From contig CBDUSI010000065.1 of assembly GCA_965370045.1 (NCBI GenBank), forward strand, positions 1 to 25,396: 25,396 nucleotides of DNA, written 5' to 3'. The notes beneath the pieces were generated by a model that saw nothing but the letters and a program-made list of their open reading frames with translations, did not search any database and had not been told where the DNA came from. The stretch comes from CAZONU01 sp965370045. Its GTDB lineage: Bacteria > Planctomycetota > SZUA-567 > JAKLDR01. Shown piece after piece: positions 1 to 7,566 of the stretch (position 1 is the first letter of the stretch; each line of letters begins with the position of its first letter). The translations under genes were made by a program, and so were the position numbers.

Positions 1-2
1 AC

Positions 3-449
3 GCCCTCGGCCTCGGCGAGCTGATCGTCAGCAAGGCCCCCTTCTTCGATTTCCTGAAGAGGTCCAGGCGGCTCGGCGGCGACGGCTGCCCCCGCTCCTA
101 CTGGAAGAAGCCGGTCAAGGCCTGGTACGAGAAGAGGGGCTACAGGTACAAGCAGGGGCTCAGCGCCCACAAAATGACCCGGGGGACGCTGGCCATGGCC
201 AACAGCGGGCCGAACACCAACGGCTCGCAGTTCTTCATCGTTACCGCCAAGGCCCGCGAGTACCTGGACGGCAAGCACACCATCTTCGGCCGGGTGGTCG
301 AGGGCATGAAGGTGGTCGACAAAATCGAGAAAGTCAGAACCTACCGGCGGGGCCGCAAGAAGGACCGCCCGATCAGGACCCAGACGATCGTCAAGGTCGA
401 GGTGCTCAGCAAGCGCGACCACGAGTACAAGGTCAAGAGGCTCAAGTAG
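3..449 (+). CDS. Peptidylprolyl isomerase, cyclophilin type (5' end outside window)
   Basis: This is the C-terminal part of a cyclophilin; the open frame runs in from the window edge. Cyclophilins catalyse cis-trans isomerisation of proline peptide bonds during folding. The visible signature is the core stretch MANSGPNTNGSQFFIVT (about residues 63-79 of the visible part), followed by YLDGKHTIFGRVVEG. The FHR segment with the catalytic arginine would lie upstream of the window. Before the core there is an unusually long basic stretch (SKAPFFDFLKRSRR and what follows) in place of the short loop usual in the family. The tryptophan common at the substrate pocket is tyrosine here (REYLDGKH). The C-terminal tail KVEVLSKRDHEYKVK is shared with the next gene, so the two are probably tandem paralogues. 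The gap to the next gene is 23 nt, suggesting cotranscription. Family assignment is secure; cellular location cannot be judged without the N-terminus. Confidence 0.92.
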   Translation, partial: ALGLGELIVSKAPFFDFLKRSRRLGGDGCPRSYWKKPVKAWYEKRGYRYKQGLSAHKMTRGTLAMANSGPNTNGSQFFIVTAKAREYLDGKHTIFGRVVEGMKVVDKIEKVRTYRRGRKKDRPIRTQTIVKVEVLSKRDHEYKVKRLK

Positions 450-472
450 CCCGGACGGAAAGGGACCGAGAC

Positions 473-979
473 ATGGCCGACCTTCCCAGAGTGAAACTCG
501 CCACCAACCAGGGCGACGTCGTCGTCGAGCTGTTCGAGGACGACGCCCCCAACACCGTGGCCAACTTCGTGGAGCTGGCGGAAAAGGGCTTCTACGACGG
601 CAAGGTTTTCCACCGGGTGATCACCGACTTCATGATCCAGGGCGGCTGCCCGCAGGGCACCGGCACCGGCGGGCCCGGCTACACCTTCGCCGACGAGTGC
701 GCGGGCAACCCCAACAAGATGGTCAAGAACACCCTGTGCATGGCCAACGCCGGGCCGAACACCAACGGCTCGCAGTTCTTCCTGGTGACCGCCGACGAGT
801 GCTCGTGGCTGGACGGCAAGCACACCGTCTTCGGCAAGGTGGTCGAGGGCGCGAAGGTGGTCGACGCCATCGGCTCGTGCGCGACCGGCGCCGGCGACCG
901 CCCGGCCGAGGAACAGAAAATAGACAAGGTGGAAGTGCTCTCCAAGCGCGACCACGAATACAAGGTGAAGAAGCTCTAG
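473..979 (+). CDS. Peptidylprolyl isomerase, cyclophilin type
   Basis: Complete 168-residue cyclophilin. The expected active-site landmarks are present: FHRVI with the catalytic arginine, FMIQGG, MANAGPNTNGSQFFLVT, and WLDGKHTVFGKVVEG with the pocket tryptophan. There is no signal peptide, so it is predicted cytoplasmic. The start ATG is preceded by a purine-rich AAGGGA about 9 nt upstream. It follows a partial cyclophilin paralogue with the same C-terminal tail and precedes groES-groEL, so the block looks dedicated to protein folding. The 110-nt gap before groES may hold a promoter, but none is obvious. Length is normal for a single-domain bacterial cyclophilin. Confidence 0.96.
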   Translation: MADLPRVKLATNQGDVVVELFEDDAPNTVANFVELAEKGFYDGKVFHRVITDFMIQGGCPQGTGTGGPGYTFADECAGNPNKMVKNTLCMANAGPNTNGSQFFLVTADECSWLDGKHTVFGKVVEGAKVVDAIGSCATGAGDRPAEEQKIDKVEVLSKRDHEYKVKKL

Positions 980-1089
980 CCATTAGCCAAGTGGGGCGGC
1001 TCCGCGCCGGGGCCGCCGGGGGAAATTCGAGACACAGGAAGCGCGCCCCGCGGAAGGGGCCGAAGGCAGAGGAGAAGAGGGTCTTGAAG

Positions 1090-1377
1090 ATGAAGCTCAC
1101 ACCGTTAGGAGACAGAGTCCTGGTCAAGCGCTGCGAGGCCGAGGAGAAGACCGCCGGAGGCATCGTGCTGCCGGACAGCGCCAAGGAGAAGCCCAAGCAG
1201 GGCGAGATCATCGCCACCGGCAGCGGCAAGCTGACCGAGAAGGGCGAGCGCGTCAAGCTGACCGTCAAGAAGGGTGACCGCGTGCTCTTCACCAGCTACG
1301 CGGGCAACGAAGTTCCCGGCTGCGAGGAACTCCTGATCATGCGCGAGGACGACATCCTCGCCGTGGTCAAGGGTTAG
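1090..1377 (+). CDS. groES: Co-chaperonin GroES (Cpn10)
   Basis: A 95-residue co-chaperonin that forms the heptameric lid of the GroEL folding chamber. Visible signatures are the N-terminal MKLTPLGDRVLVKR, the mobile-loop region EEKTAGGIVLPDSAKEKP, and the C-terminal EELLIMREDDILAVVKG. The chosen ATG matches the usual family N-terminus and has the purine-rich GAGGAGAAGAGG upstream. An upstream extension in the same frame is possible, but it would have no family counterpart. The stop codon is 12 nt from the groEL start, giving the standard groES-groEL operon. I see no CIRCE-type inverted repeat upstream, so HrcA control is not indicated by the sequence. Confidence 0.98.
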   Translation: MKLTPLGDRVLVKRCEAEEKTAGGIVLPDSAKEKPKQGEIIATGSGKLTEKGERVKLTVKKGDRVLFTSYAGNEVPGCEELLIMREDDILAVVKG

Positions 1378-1389
1378 AGGAGGTTCGAG

Positions 1390-3018
<1,629 letters not shown>

Positions 3019-3042
3019 GCGCCAGACGCGTCAGAAACGCAG

Positions 3043-3074
3043 CGGGCCGGCGATTACTCGCCGGCCCGTTTTTT
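3043..3074 (+). terminator. Rho-independent terminator of groES-groEL
   Basis: Perfect 10-bp GC-rich stem (CGGGCCGGCG / CGCCGGCCCG) with the 6-nt loop ATTACT, followed directly by six T. It sits 25 nt after the groEL stop, between groEL and the converging COG1751-type gene. The hairpin could also slow transcripts arriving from the minus strand, but there is no T-run on that side. Confidence 0.93.
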
Positions 3075-3094
3075 CTGTCTCTGTCCGTACCGTA

Positions 3095-3679
3095 TTACTT
3101 CTTGCCCCTCCGCGGCATGGCAACGATTTCGTGGATGCGCAGGTCAAAGAACTCCGCGGAGCACTTGGGGGTCAGCACCAAAGCCGTGTCCGCGCCCTTG
3201 CCGGCGCCGCCCAGGGCCAGCACTTCCTTGTTGGTGGGAACCAATCCCGCGTCGGCGGCCATCAGGGCCACCTCCACGGCCACCTTGAAGCCGTGTCCGA
3301 TAGTGTAGTACGTGTTGGCCACCATCTTGTTGGGGCTCAGCGTCCCGAACTTGTCCTGAATCGCGCTGTTGATGCCGCCCATGGCGTGGCCGGCCTTCAG
3401 GAACTCGACGCCCAGCTTCTCAGCGGCCTTGACGATGCGGGGCTGCAGCCGACCCCACTTGGCCGCGTAGTTCTCGGCGTAGCCCACGCCGATCACCTTG
3501 CACTTGGCGCCGGCCTTCGCCAGCGCCTTGGCCAGTTCCAATGCGGTCCTGCCGCTGGTGGTCGCGACGGCCGCATATTTGATCTTGAGTTCCCTGGCGC
3601 GCCCGGCGGCGGCCGCCAGGCACTTGGGGCCCTCCGCCGGCCCGGCCTTGTCGAGGTAGACGATGGTTTTCTTCTTCAT
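3095..3679 (-). CDS. Pyruvate kinase alpha/beta (C-terminal-like) domain protein, COG1751 type
   Basis: A 194-residue stand-alone protein resembling the C-terminal allosteric domain of pyruvate kinase, in the COG1751/MTH1675 group of uncharacterised proteins. Visible features are YAAVATTSGRTALELAKAL (the typical Ser-Gly-Arg-Thr turn), CKVIGVGYAENY, GHAMGGINSAIQDKFG, and LALGGAGKGADTALVL, a glycine-rich segment suited to phosphate binding. The pyruvate kinase catalytic barrel is absent, so it is not expected to act as pyruvate kinase. No signal peptide is seen. An AAGGAG site 6 nt before the ATG overlaps the TAA of the upstream DUF2164 gene, indicating cotranscription. Its biochemical role is unknown; ligand binding is inference from the fold. 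It converges on groEL. Confidence 0.85.
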   Translation of the reverse strand: MKKKTIVYLDKAGPAEGPKCLAAAAGRARELKIKYAAVATTSGRTALELAKALAKAGAKCKVIGVGYAENYAAKWGRLQPRIVKAAEKLGVEFLKAGHAMGGINSAIQDKFGTLSPNKMVANTYYTIGHGFKVAVEVALMAADAGLVPTNKEVLALGGAGKGADTALVLTPKCSAEFFDLRIHEIVAMPRRGKK

Positions 3680-3689
3680 GGAGGGCTCC

Positions 3690-3956
3690 TTAGACGGGTG
3701 GCTCGTTCTCGTAGAATTCGGAGTCGAGGTCCTGCAGCTTTCCGAGCATGAACTTGCGCGCGTCCTGGATGGCCTGGTTGTAGACCGAGGGTCCTAACGT
3801 CTTCACGAAGAAGTCGAGGACCAGCTCGGCGCGGTAGGTGCTGAGCTCCTCGTCGAACTCCGCCGCGAAGTGGTCCTTGAGCAGCCTGAGAATAGCCTCC
3901 CGGCGCTCTTTCGAGAGGCATATGCGCATGGGGGCGTCGCTCTTGAAGTCAGTCAT
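3690..3956 (-). CDS. DUF2164 family small protein
   Basis: An 88-residue protein that I recognise as DUF2164 from the pattern LSKERREAILRLLKDHF, then LVLDFFVKTLGPSVYNQAI, QDARKFMLGKL and a closing DLDSEFYE. The family is small, cytoplasmic and functionally uncharacterised. The start ATG has only a weak purine stretch (ACACGGA) upstream; a second ATG nine codons in (MRICLSKER) is an alternative that fits the family start as well. It lies just downstream of the inverted-repeat element and 10 nt before the COG1751-type gene, so the two probably form one transcript. No promoter was recognised between it and the element. Confidence 0.82.
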   Translation of the reverse strand: MTDFKSDAPMRICLSKERREAILRLLKDHFAAEFDEELSTYRAELVLDFFVKTLGPSVYNQAIQDARKFMLGKLQDLDSEFYENEPPV

Positions 3957-3971
3957 TCCGTGTCCAAACCG

Positions 3972-4163
3972 CTAGCAGTCCGTTGAAAAATGGCGCGCCG
4001 TGACGGTGGGCGCTCCCGAGCGATGCGAATCCCGAGAACGAAGCAGCGCGACGGGACCGCCCGCCGAGCTTCAGGTTGGGCCATAACGGCCCGTCTTCTT
4101 CGGCGAGAACCCGAACCATTCTGGCTCCAATCACGGCCGCCCCATTTTTCAACGGCCTGCTAG
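3972..4163. repeat. 192-bp inverted-repeat (MITE-like) element
   Basis: The interval between gcvPB and the DUF2164 gene is bounded by CTAGCAGTCCGTTGAAAAATGG on the left and its near-complement on the right, matching at 21 of 22 positions. Weaker complementarity continues further in. CTAG sits at both edges and could be part of the repeats or a 4-bp target duplication; because it is palindromic the two cannot be told apart. Positions 4107-4163 match 7485-7541 in inverted orientation, ungapped, 47 of 57 bases, so this is a dispersed repeat. No transposase is present. Short open frames inside are incidental. It may form a long hairpin in the transcript downstream of gcvPB. Confidence 0.8.
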
Positions 4164-4169
4164 GGCCGG

Positions 4170-5612
4170 CTACTCCTCCGGCTTCCAGACCAGGCGCGGC
4201 TGGCGCGCGGCGCGGACCTCGTCCAGGCGTCCCACCGGCGTGGTCTTCGGCGCGCTGGTGACCAGTTGGGGATCGCTCCTGGCCTCCTCGGCGACCTGAA
4301 TGAACTTCGCCGCGGCCTCGTCCAGGGTCTGCTTCGACTCGGTCTCGGTGGGCTCGACCATCAGGGCTTCCTTGACGATCAGCGGGAAGTAGACGGTCGG
4401 CGGGTGCATGCCTAAGTCAATCAGCCGCTTGGCGACGTCCAGGGTATGCACGCCATTGGGTGTGGCGAGCCCGGCCATCACGAACTCATGCATGGCCGGC
4501 TCGTCATAGGCCAGGTTGTAAGCGCCTTTGATCCTGGCGAGCATGTAGCGCGAGTTGAGCACCGCGTGCTCGGCCACGCGGCGCATCCCCGCCGCGCCGA
4601 GCATGCGCATGTAGCCCCAGGCCCGGAGGATCACGCCTACGTTGCCGGTGTAGGCGGTGGCCGGGCCGATGGACGCTTTGCGGTCGCTGCGCAGCTCGAA
4701 CTTCCTGCCGCGTTTCTTCACGCGGGGCACCGGCAGGTACCTGGCGAGCTTCTTCACGACGCCCACCGGGCCCGAGCCCGGTCCGCCGCCGCCGTGCGGG
4801 GTGGCGAAGGTCTTGTGGAGGTTGACGTGGACCACGTCGAAGCCCATGTCCCCCGGCCGGGCCACGCCCATGATGGCGTTGAGGTTGGCGCCGTCGTAGT
4901 AGACCAGCCCGCCCTTGCGGTGGACGACTCGGGCGATCTCCTTGATGCGCGTTTCGAATAACCCCAGCGTGTTGGGGTTGGTGAGCATCAGCGCGGCGAC
5001 CTCGCGGTCCATGGCCTTCTTCAGCGCGGCGAGGTCCACCTGGCCGTCGGGCCCGCTCTTGATGGTCACGACGTCGTAACCGCAGAGCGCCGCCGAGGCC
5101 GGGTTGGTGCCGTGCGAGCTGTCCGGGACGATGACTTTCCGGCGGCCGGCGCCGCGCGCCGAGTGGTAGGCCTTGACGATCATCATGCCGGTGAGTTCGC
5201 CGTGCGCGCCGGCCGCCGGCCAGAGGGTGAACTCGGCCATCCCGCAGGTCTCGGAGAGCATCCGCTCGGTCTCGTACAGCACGCGCAGCGTGCCCTGGCC
5301 GCACTCCGAGGTCAGCTCGGGGTGGAGCCCGGTGAAGCGCCGGTCGGAGGCCAGCTGCTCGGTGATCTTGGGGTTGTACTTCATGGTGCAGGAACCCAGC
5401 GGGTAGAAGTTGGTGTCCACCCCCATGTTGCGGCGCGCCAGCGCGGAATAATGACGGACCACGTCCAGCTCGCTGAGCTCGGGCAGCACCGTCTTGCTCT
5501 CTCGCGCGAGGGACTCGCCGAAGGCCTCCGCCGGCGCGACCTCGGGAACGCCGGGCGCGGGGAGGCGATAGCCGCGGCGGCCCGGCTGGGAGATCTCAAA
5601 AAGGAGGTTCAC
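4170..5612 (-). CDS. gcvPB: Glycine dehydrogenase (decarboxylating) subunit 2
   Basis: A 480-residue PLP-dependent P-protein subunit. With GcvPA it decarboxylates glycine and passes the aminomethyl group to lipoyl-GcvH. The PLP-lysine segment HVNLHKTFATPHGGGGPGSG is clear, with Lys about residue 267. Upstream motifs include FYPLGSCTMKYNP, LWPAAGAHGELTG and PDSSHGTNPASAA, with the aspartate motif YYDGANLNAI. I chose the GTG start at 5612: it overlaps the gcvPA TGA as GTGA, has GGAGGG about 6 nt upstream, and gives the usual NLLFE N-terminus. Upstream in-frame extension runs through gcvPA and has no family likeness. It is the last gene of the gcv operon; the stop lies 6 nt from the 192-bp repeat element. 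Confidence 0.96.
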   Translation of the reverse strand: MNLLFEISQPGRRGYRLPAPGVPEVAPAEAFGESLARESKTVLPELSELDVVRHYSALARRNMGVDTNFYPLGSCTMKYNPKITEQLASDRRFTGLHPELTSECGQGTLRVLYETERMLSETCGMAEFTLWPAAGAHGELTGMMIVKAYHSARGAGRRKVIVPDSSHGTNPASAALCGYDVVTIKSGPDGQVDLAALKKAMDREVAALMLTNPNTLGLFETRIKEIARVVHRKGGLVYYDGANLNAIMGVARPGDMGFDVVHVNLHKTFATPHGGGGPGSGPVGVVKKLARYLPVPRVKKRGRKFELRSDRKASIGPATAYTGNVGVILRAWGYMRMLGAAGMRRVAEHAVLNSRYMLARIKGAYNLAYDEPAMHEFVMAGLATPNGVHTLDVAKRLIDLGMHPPTVYFPLIVKEALMVEPTETESKQTLDEAAAKFIQVAEEARSDPQLVTSAPKTTPVGRLDEVRAARQPRLVWKPEE

Positions 5613-6961
5613 GCCGCACCCTCCAGCGCGCGGCCCAGCTCGGCGGCGAACGTGTCTATCTCGGCGCGGGTGCGCTTCTCGGTGACGCAGACCAGCAGGC
5701 AGTCGGCCAGCTCCGGGAAGTGCCGGCCCAGCGGCAGGCCGGGGGCAATGCCCCGCTTGAGCAGTTTCCTGAAGACCTCTTCGGCCGGGCGGGGCAGCTT
5801 GAGGACGAACTCGTGAAAACCGGGGCCGTCGAAGGGTAGCGAGCAGCCCGGCAGCCCGGCCAGCTTCTTCCTGGCGTAACCCGTCTTCGACAGGCACCCC
5901 AGGGCCATCTCGCGTAGGCCCGCCCTGCCGACCAGCGCCAGAAAGACCCCGGCCTGCAGCGCGCAGAGCGCCTGGTTCGAGCAGATGTTGCTGGTGGCCT
6001 TCTCCCGGCGGATGTGCTGCTCGCGGGCCTGGAGGGTGAGCACGTACCCGCGGCGGCCGGCGCCGTCGACGGTCTCGCCGACCAGGCGCCCGGGGAGCTT
6101 GCGGGCCAGCTTGTCCGTCGCCGAGATGAAGCCGAGGTAGGGGCCGCCGCCGTTAAGCTCCAGGCCCAGCGGCTGGGCCTCGCCGCAGGCGATGTCCGCG
6201 CCGGTCTCGCCGGGTGGTTTCAGGACCGCCAGGGCCAGCGGGTTGGTGCAGGCGATCAGCAGCCCCTCTTCGGCGTGGAGCTTCTCGGCAAGCTGCGTCG
6301 TGTCCGCGATCCGCCCGAAGAAGTTAGGGCTCTGGACCACCGCCGCGGCGGTTTCCCCGTCAATCCTGGCGGCCAGGCCGGCGAGGTCGCTGGCGCCGCC
6401 GGCGTGAGCGACCTCGACGGTCTGCATGCCCATGTTTCCGGCGTAGGCGGCCAGCAGCGTGCGGTAGCGGGGGTTCATGGCCCCGTCGACGAGAATCCGG
6501 GTCCGGCGCGTGGCGCGCGCGGCCAGCAGTGCGGCCTCGTAAACCGCAGTGGCCCCCTCGTACAGCGAGGCGTTGGCCACGGCCATCCCGGTCAGCGAGG
6601 CGATCATGCTCTGGTACTCGAAGATGGCCTGCAGCAGCCCCTGGCTGACCTCCGGCTGGTAGGGGGTGTAGGCGGTGTAGAACTCCGGGCGGTGGACCAG
6701 TTCGCCGACGGCGGCGGGGACGTGGTGGTCGTAGGCACCCGCGCCGATGAAGAGCACGGTCTTCTCGGGCTCGCAGTTGGCGGAGGCCAACTCGGCGGCG
6801 TGGCGGGCCAGCTCGGCCTCGCTGAGCGCCGGCGGCAGGTCGAGCTCCCCGGAGAGCTTGGCTTCCTCGGGGATGTGCGCGAAGAGCTCAGCGAGGCTCG
6901 CGGCCCCGGCGGCCCGGAGCATCTCCGCTCGCTCGGTTTCGGTATGGGGGATGAAGGGCAA
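5609..6961 (-). CDS. gcvPA: Glycine dehydrogenase (decarboxylating) subunit 1
   Basis: A 450-residue N-terminal-type half of the split P-protein, matching the normal GcvPA length. Visible markers are MPFIPHTETERAEML at the start, FIGAGAYDHHVPAAV, YTPYQPEVSQGLLQAIFEYQ, and TSNICSNQALCALQAGVFL. It lacks the PLP lysine, which is in GcvPB. The start codon is TTG, chosen because PFIPHT is the conserved family N-terminus. No good Shine-Dalgarno is seen, and the start lies only 4 nt after the gcvH stop, so reinitiation after gcvH is likely. The gene overlaps gcvPB by 4 nt. The heterotetramer with GcvPB acts in the cytoplasm in glycine catabolism and one-carbon supply. Confidence 0.96.
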   Translation of the reverse strand: MPFIPHTETERAEMLRAAGAASLAELFAHIPEEAKLSGELDLPPALSEAELARHAAELASANCEPEKTVLFIGAGAYDHHVPAAVGELVHRPEFYTAYTPYQPEVSQGLLQAIFEYQSMIASLTGMAVANASLYEGATAVYEAALLAARATRRTRILVDGAMNPRYRTLLAAYAGNMGMQTVEVAHAGGASDLAGLAARIDGETAAAVVQSPNFFGRIADTTQLAEKLHAEEGLLIACTNPLALAVLKPPGETGADIACGEAQPLGLELNGGGPYLGFISATDKLARKLPGRLVGETVDGAGRRGYVLTLQAREQHIRREKATSNICSNQALCALQAGVFLALVGRAGLREMALGCLSKTGYARKKLAGLPGCSLPFDGPGFHEFVLKLPRPAEEVFRKLLKRGIAPGLPLGRHFPELADCLLVCVTEKRTRAEIDTFAAELGRALEGAA

Positions 6962-6965
6962 GGGC

Positions 6966-7355
6966 TCAGTCGCCGGCGGCGATGATGTTCTCTTCGTAGG
7001 TGGCCGCGTCCATCAGGTCCCGGACCGCGGCGACGTCCACGTCGCTGAGCTTGGCGATCCAGCCGTCGCCGTAGGGGTCCTTGTTGATCGCGCCCGGCGA
7101 GTCGGTCAGCTCGTCGTTGACCGCGCTGACCTGTCCGGGGATCGGCGCGTAGATCTCGCTGGCGGCCTTGACCGACTCGATGCAGGCCAGCGTGTCGCCG
7201 GTGGCCAGTTCCGCGTCCAGGTCAGGCAGGTCCACGAAGACGATGTCCCCGAGCTGCTCCTGCGCGTAGTCGGTGATGCCGATGGTGGCGGTGTCCCCCT
7301 CCAGGCGGACCCATTCGTGTTCCTCGGTGTAGTAGATGCCTTCCGGAACTGCCAT
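6966..7355 (-). CDS. gcvH: Glycine cleavage system H protein
   Basis: A 129-residue lipoyl carrier protein that shuttles the aminomethyl intermediate between the P, T and L proteins. The lipoylation site is in ACIESVKAASEIYAP, Lys about residue 63. N-terminal YYTEEHEWVRLEG and C-terminal NKDPYGDGWIAKL are family-typical. I use the ATG at 7355 because GGAGGA lies 8 nt upstream and the protein then begins at the usual place; the ATG at 7412 adds 19 residues without family support. It is the first gene of gcvH-gcvPA-gcvPB, with a clear promoter about 80 nt upstream. gcvT is not adjacent and must be elsewhere in the genome if the system is complete. Confidence 0.97.
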   Translation of the reverse strand: MAVPEGIYYTEEHEWVRLEGDTATIGITDYAQEQLGDIVFVDLPDLDAELATGDTLACIESVKAASEIYAPIPGQVSAVNDELTDSPGAINKDPYGDGWIAKLSDVDVAAVRDLMDAATYEENIIAAGD

Positions 7356-7436
7356 CTGCGCGATCCTCCAGAAACGGGGGGAATCCATTTTCCCATTCCC
7401 TCGCCGCTTCACAGCGCCCGGCGGCGACGCACGTAT

Positions 7437-7464
7437 CGTATAACGCCCGGGCAGGAGTTGTCAA
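7437..7464 (-). promoter_or_regulatory. Sigma70-like promoter of gcvH-gcvPA-gcvPB
   Basis: On the minus strand, a perfect -35 TTGACA (7459-7464) and a -10 TATACG (7437-7442) are separated by 16 nt. The predicted start lies about 75 nt before the gcvH ATG. The leader between them is too short for a tandem glycine riboswitch. The -35 box begins about 20 nt from the half copy of the dispersed repeat. Confidence 0.75.
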
Positions 7465-7484
7465 GCCGACCTGGCGGATTCAGG

Positions 7485-7541
7485 TCAGCAGTCCGTTGAA
7501 GGATGGCGCGGCCGTGATTGGAGGCAGAGCGGTTCGGATTC
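7485..7541. repeat. Half copy of the dispersed inverted-repeat element
   Basis: This stretch matches the reverse complement of 4107-4163 without gaps at 47 of 57 positions, including AGCAG-CCGTTGAA and GCGGCCGTGATTGGAG. Past 7541 similarity fades and the other arm is not found, so the copy is partial or decayed. It lies between the end of the putative metallopeptidase gene and the gcvH promoter. Confidence 0.72.
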
Positions 7542-7566
7542 GAGGAGGGGTTCCGAAGCCGGACGG

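Noticed and set aside
993..1020. GC-rich inverted repeat (GGCGGC...GCCGCC) before groES, possible terminator or attenuator
   Set aside because: The stem is short and no T-run follows; no CIRCE-like repeat is present either.
3949..4152. Minus-strand 67-codon frame inside the repeat element
   Set aside because: It spans the inverted repeat so its two ends encode similar peptides; it has no ribosome site and is best explained by the repeat itself.
7356..7436. Glycine riboswitch in the gcvH leader
   Set aside because: The leader is only about 75 nt and no aptamer core pattern was seen.
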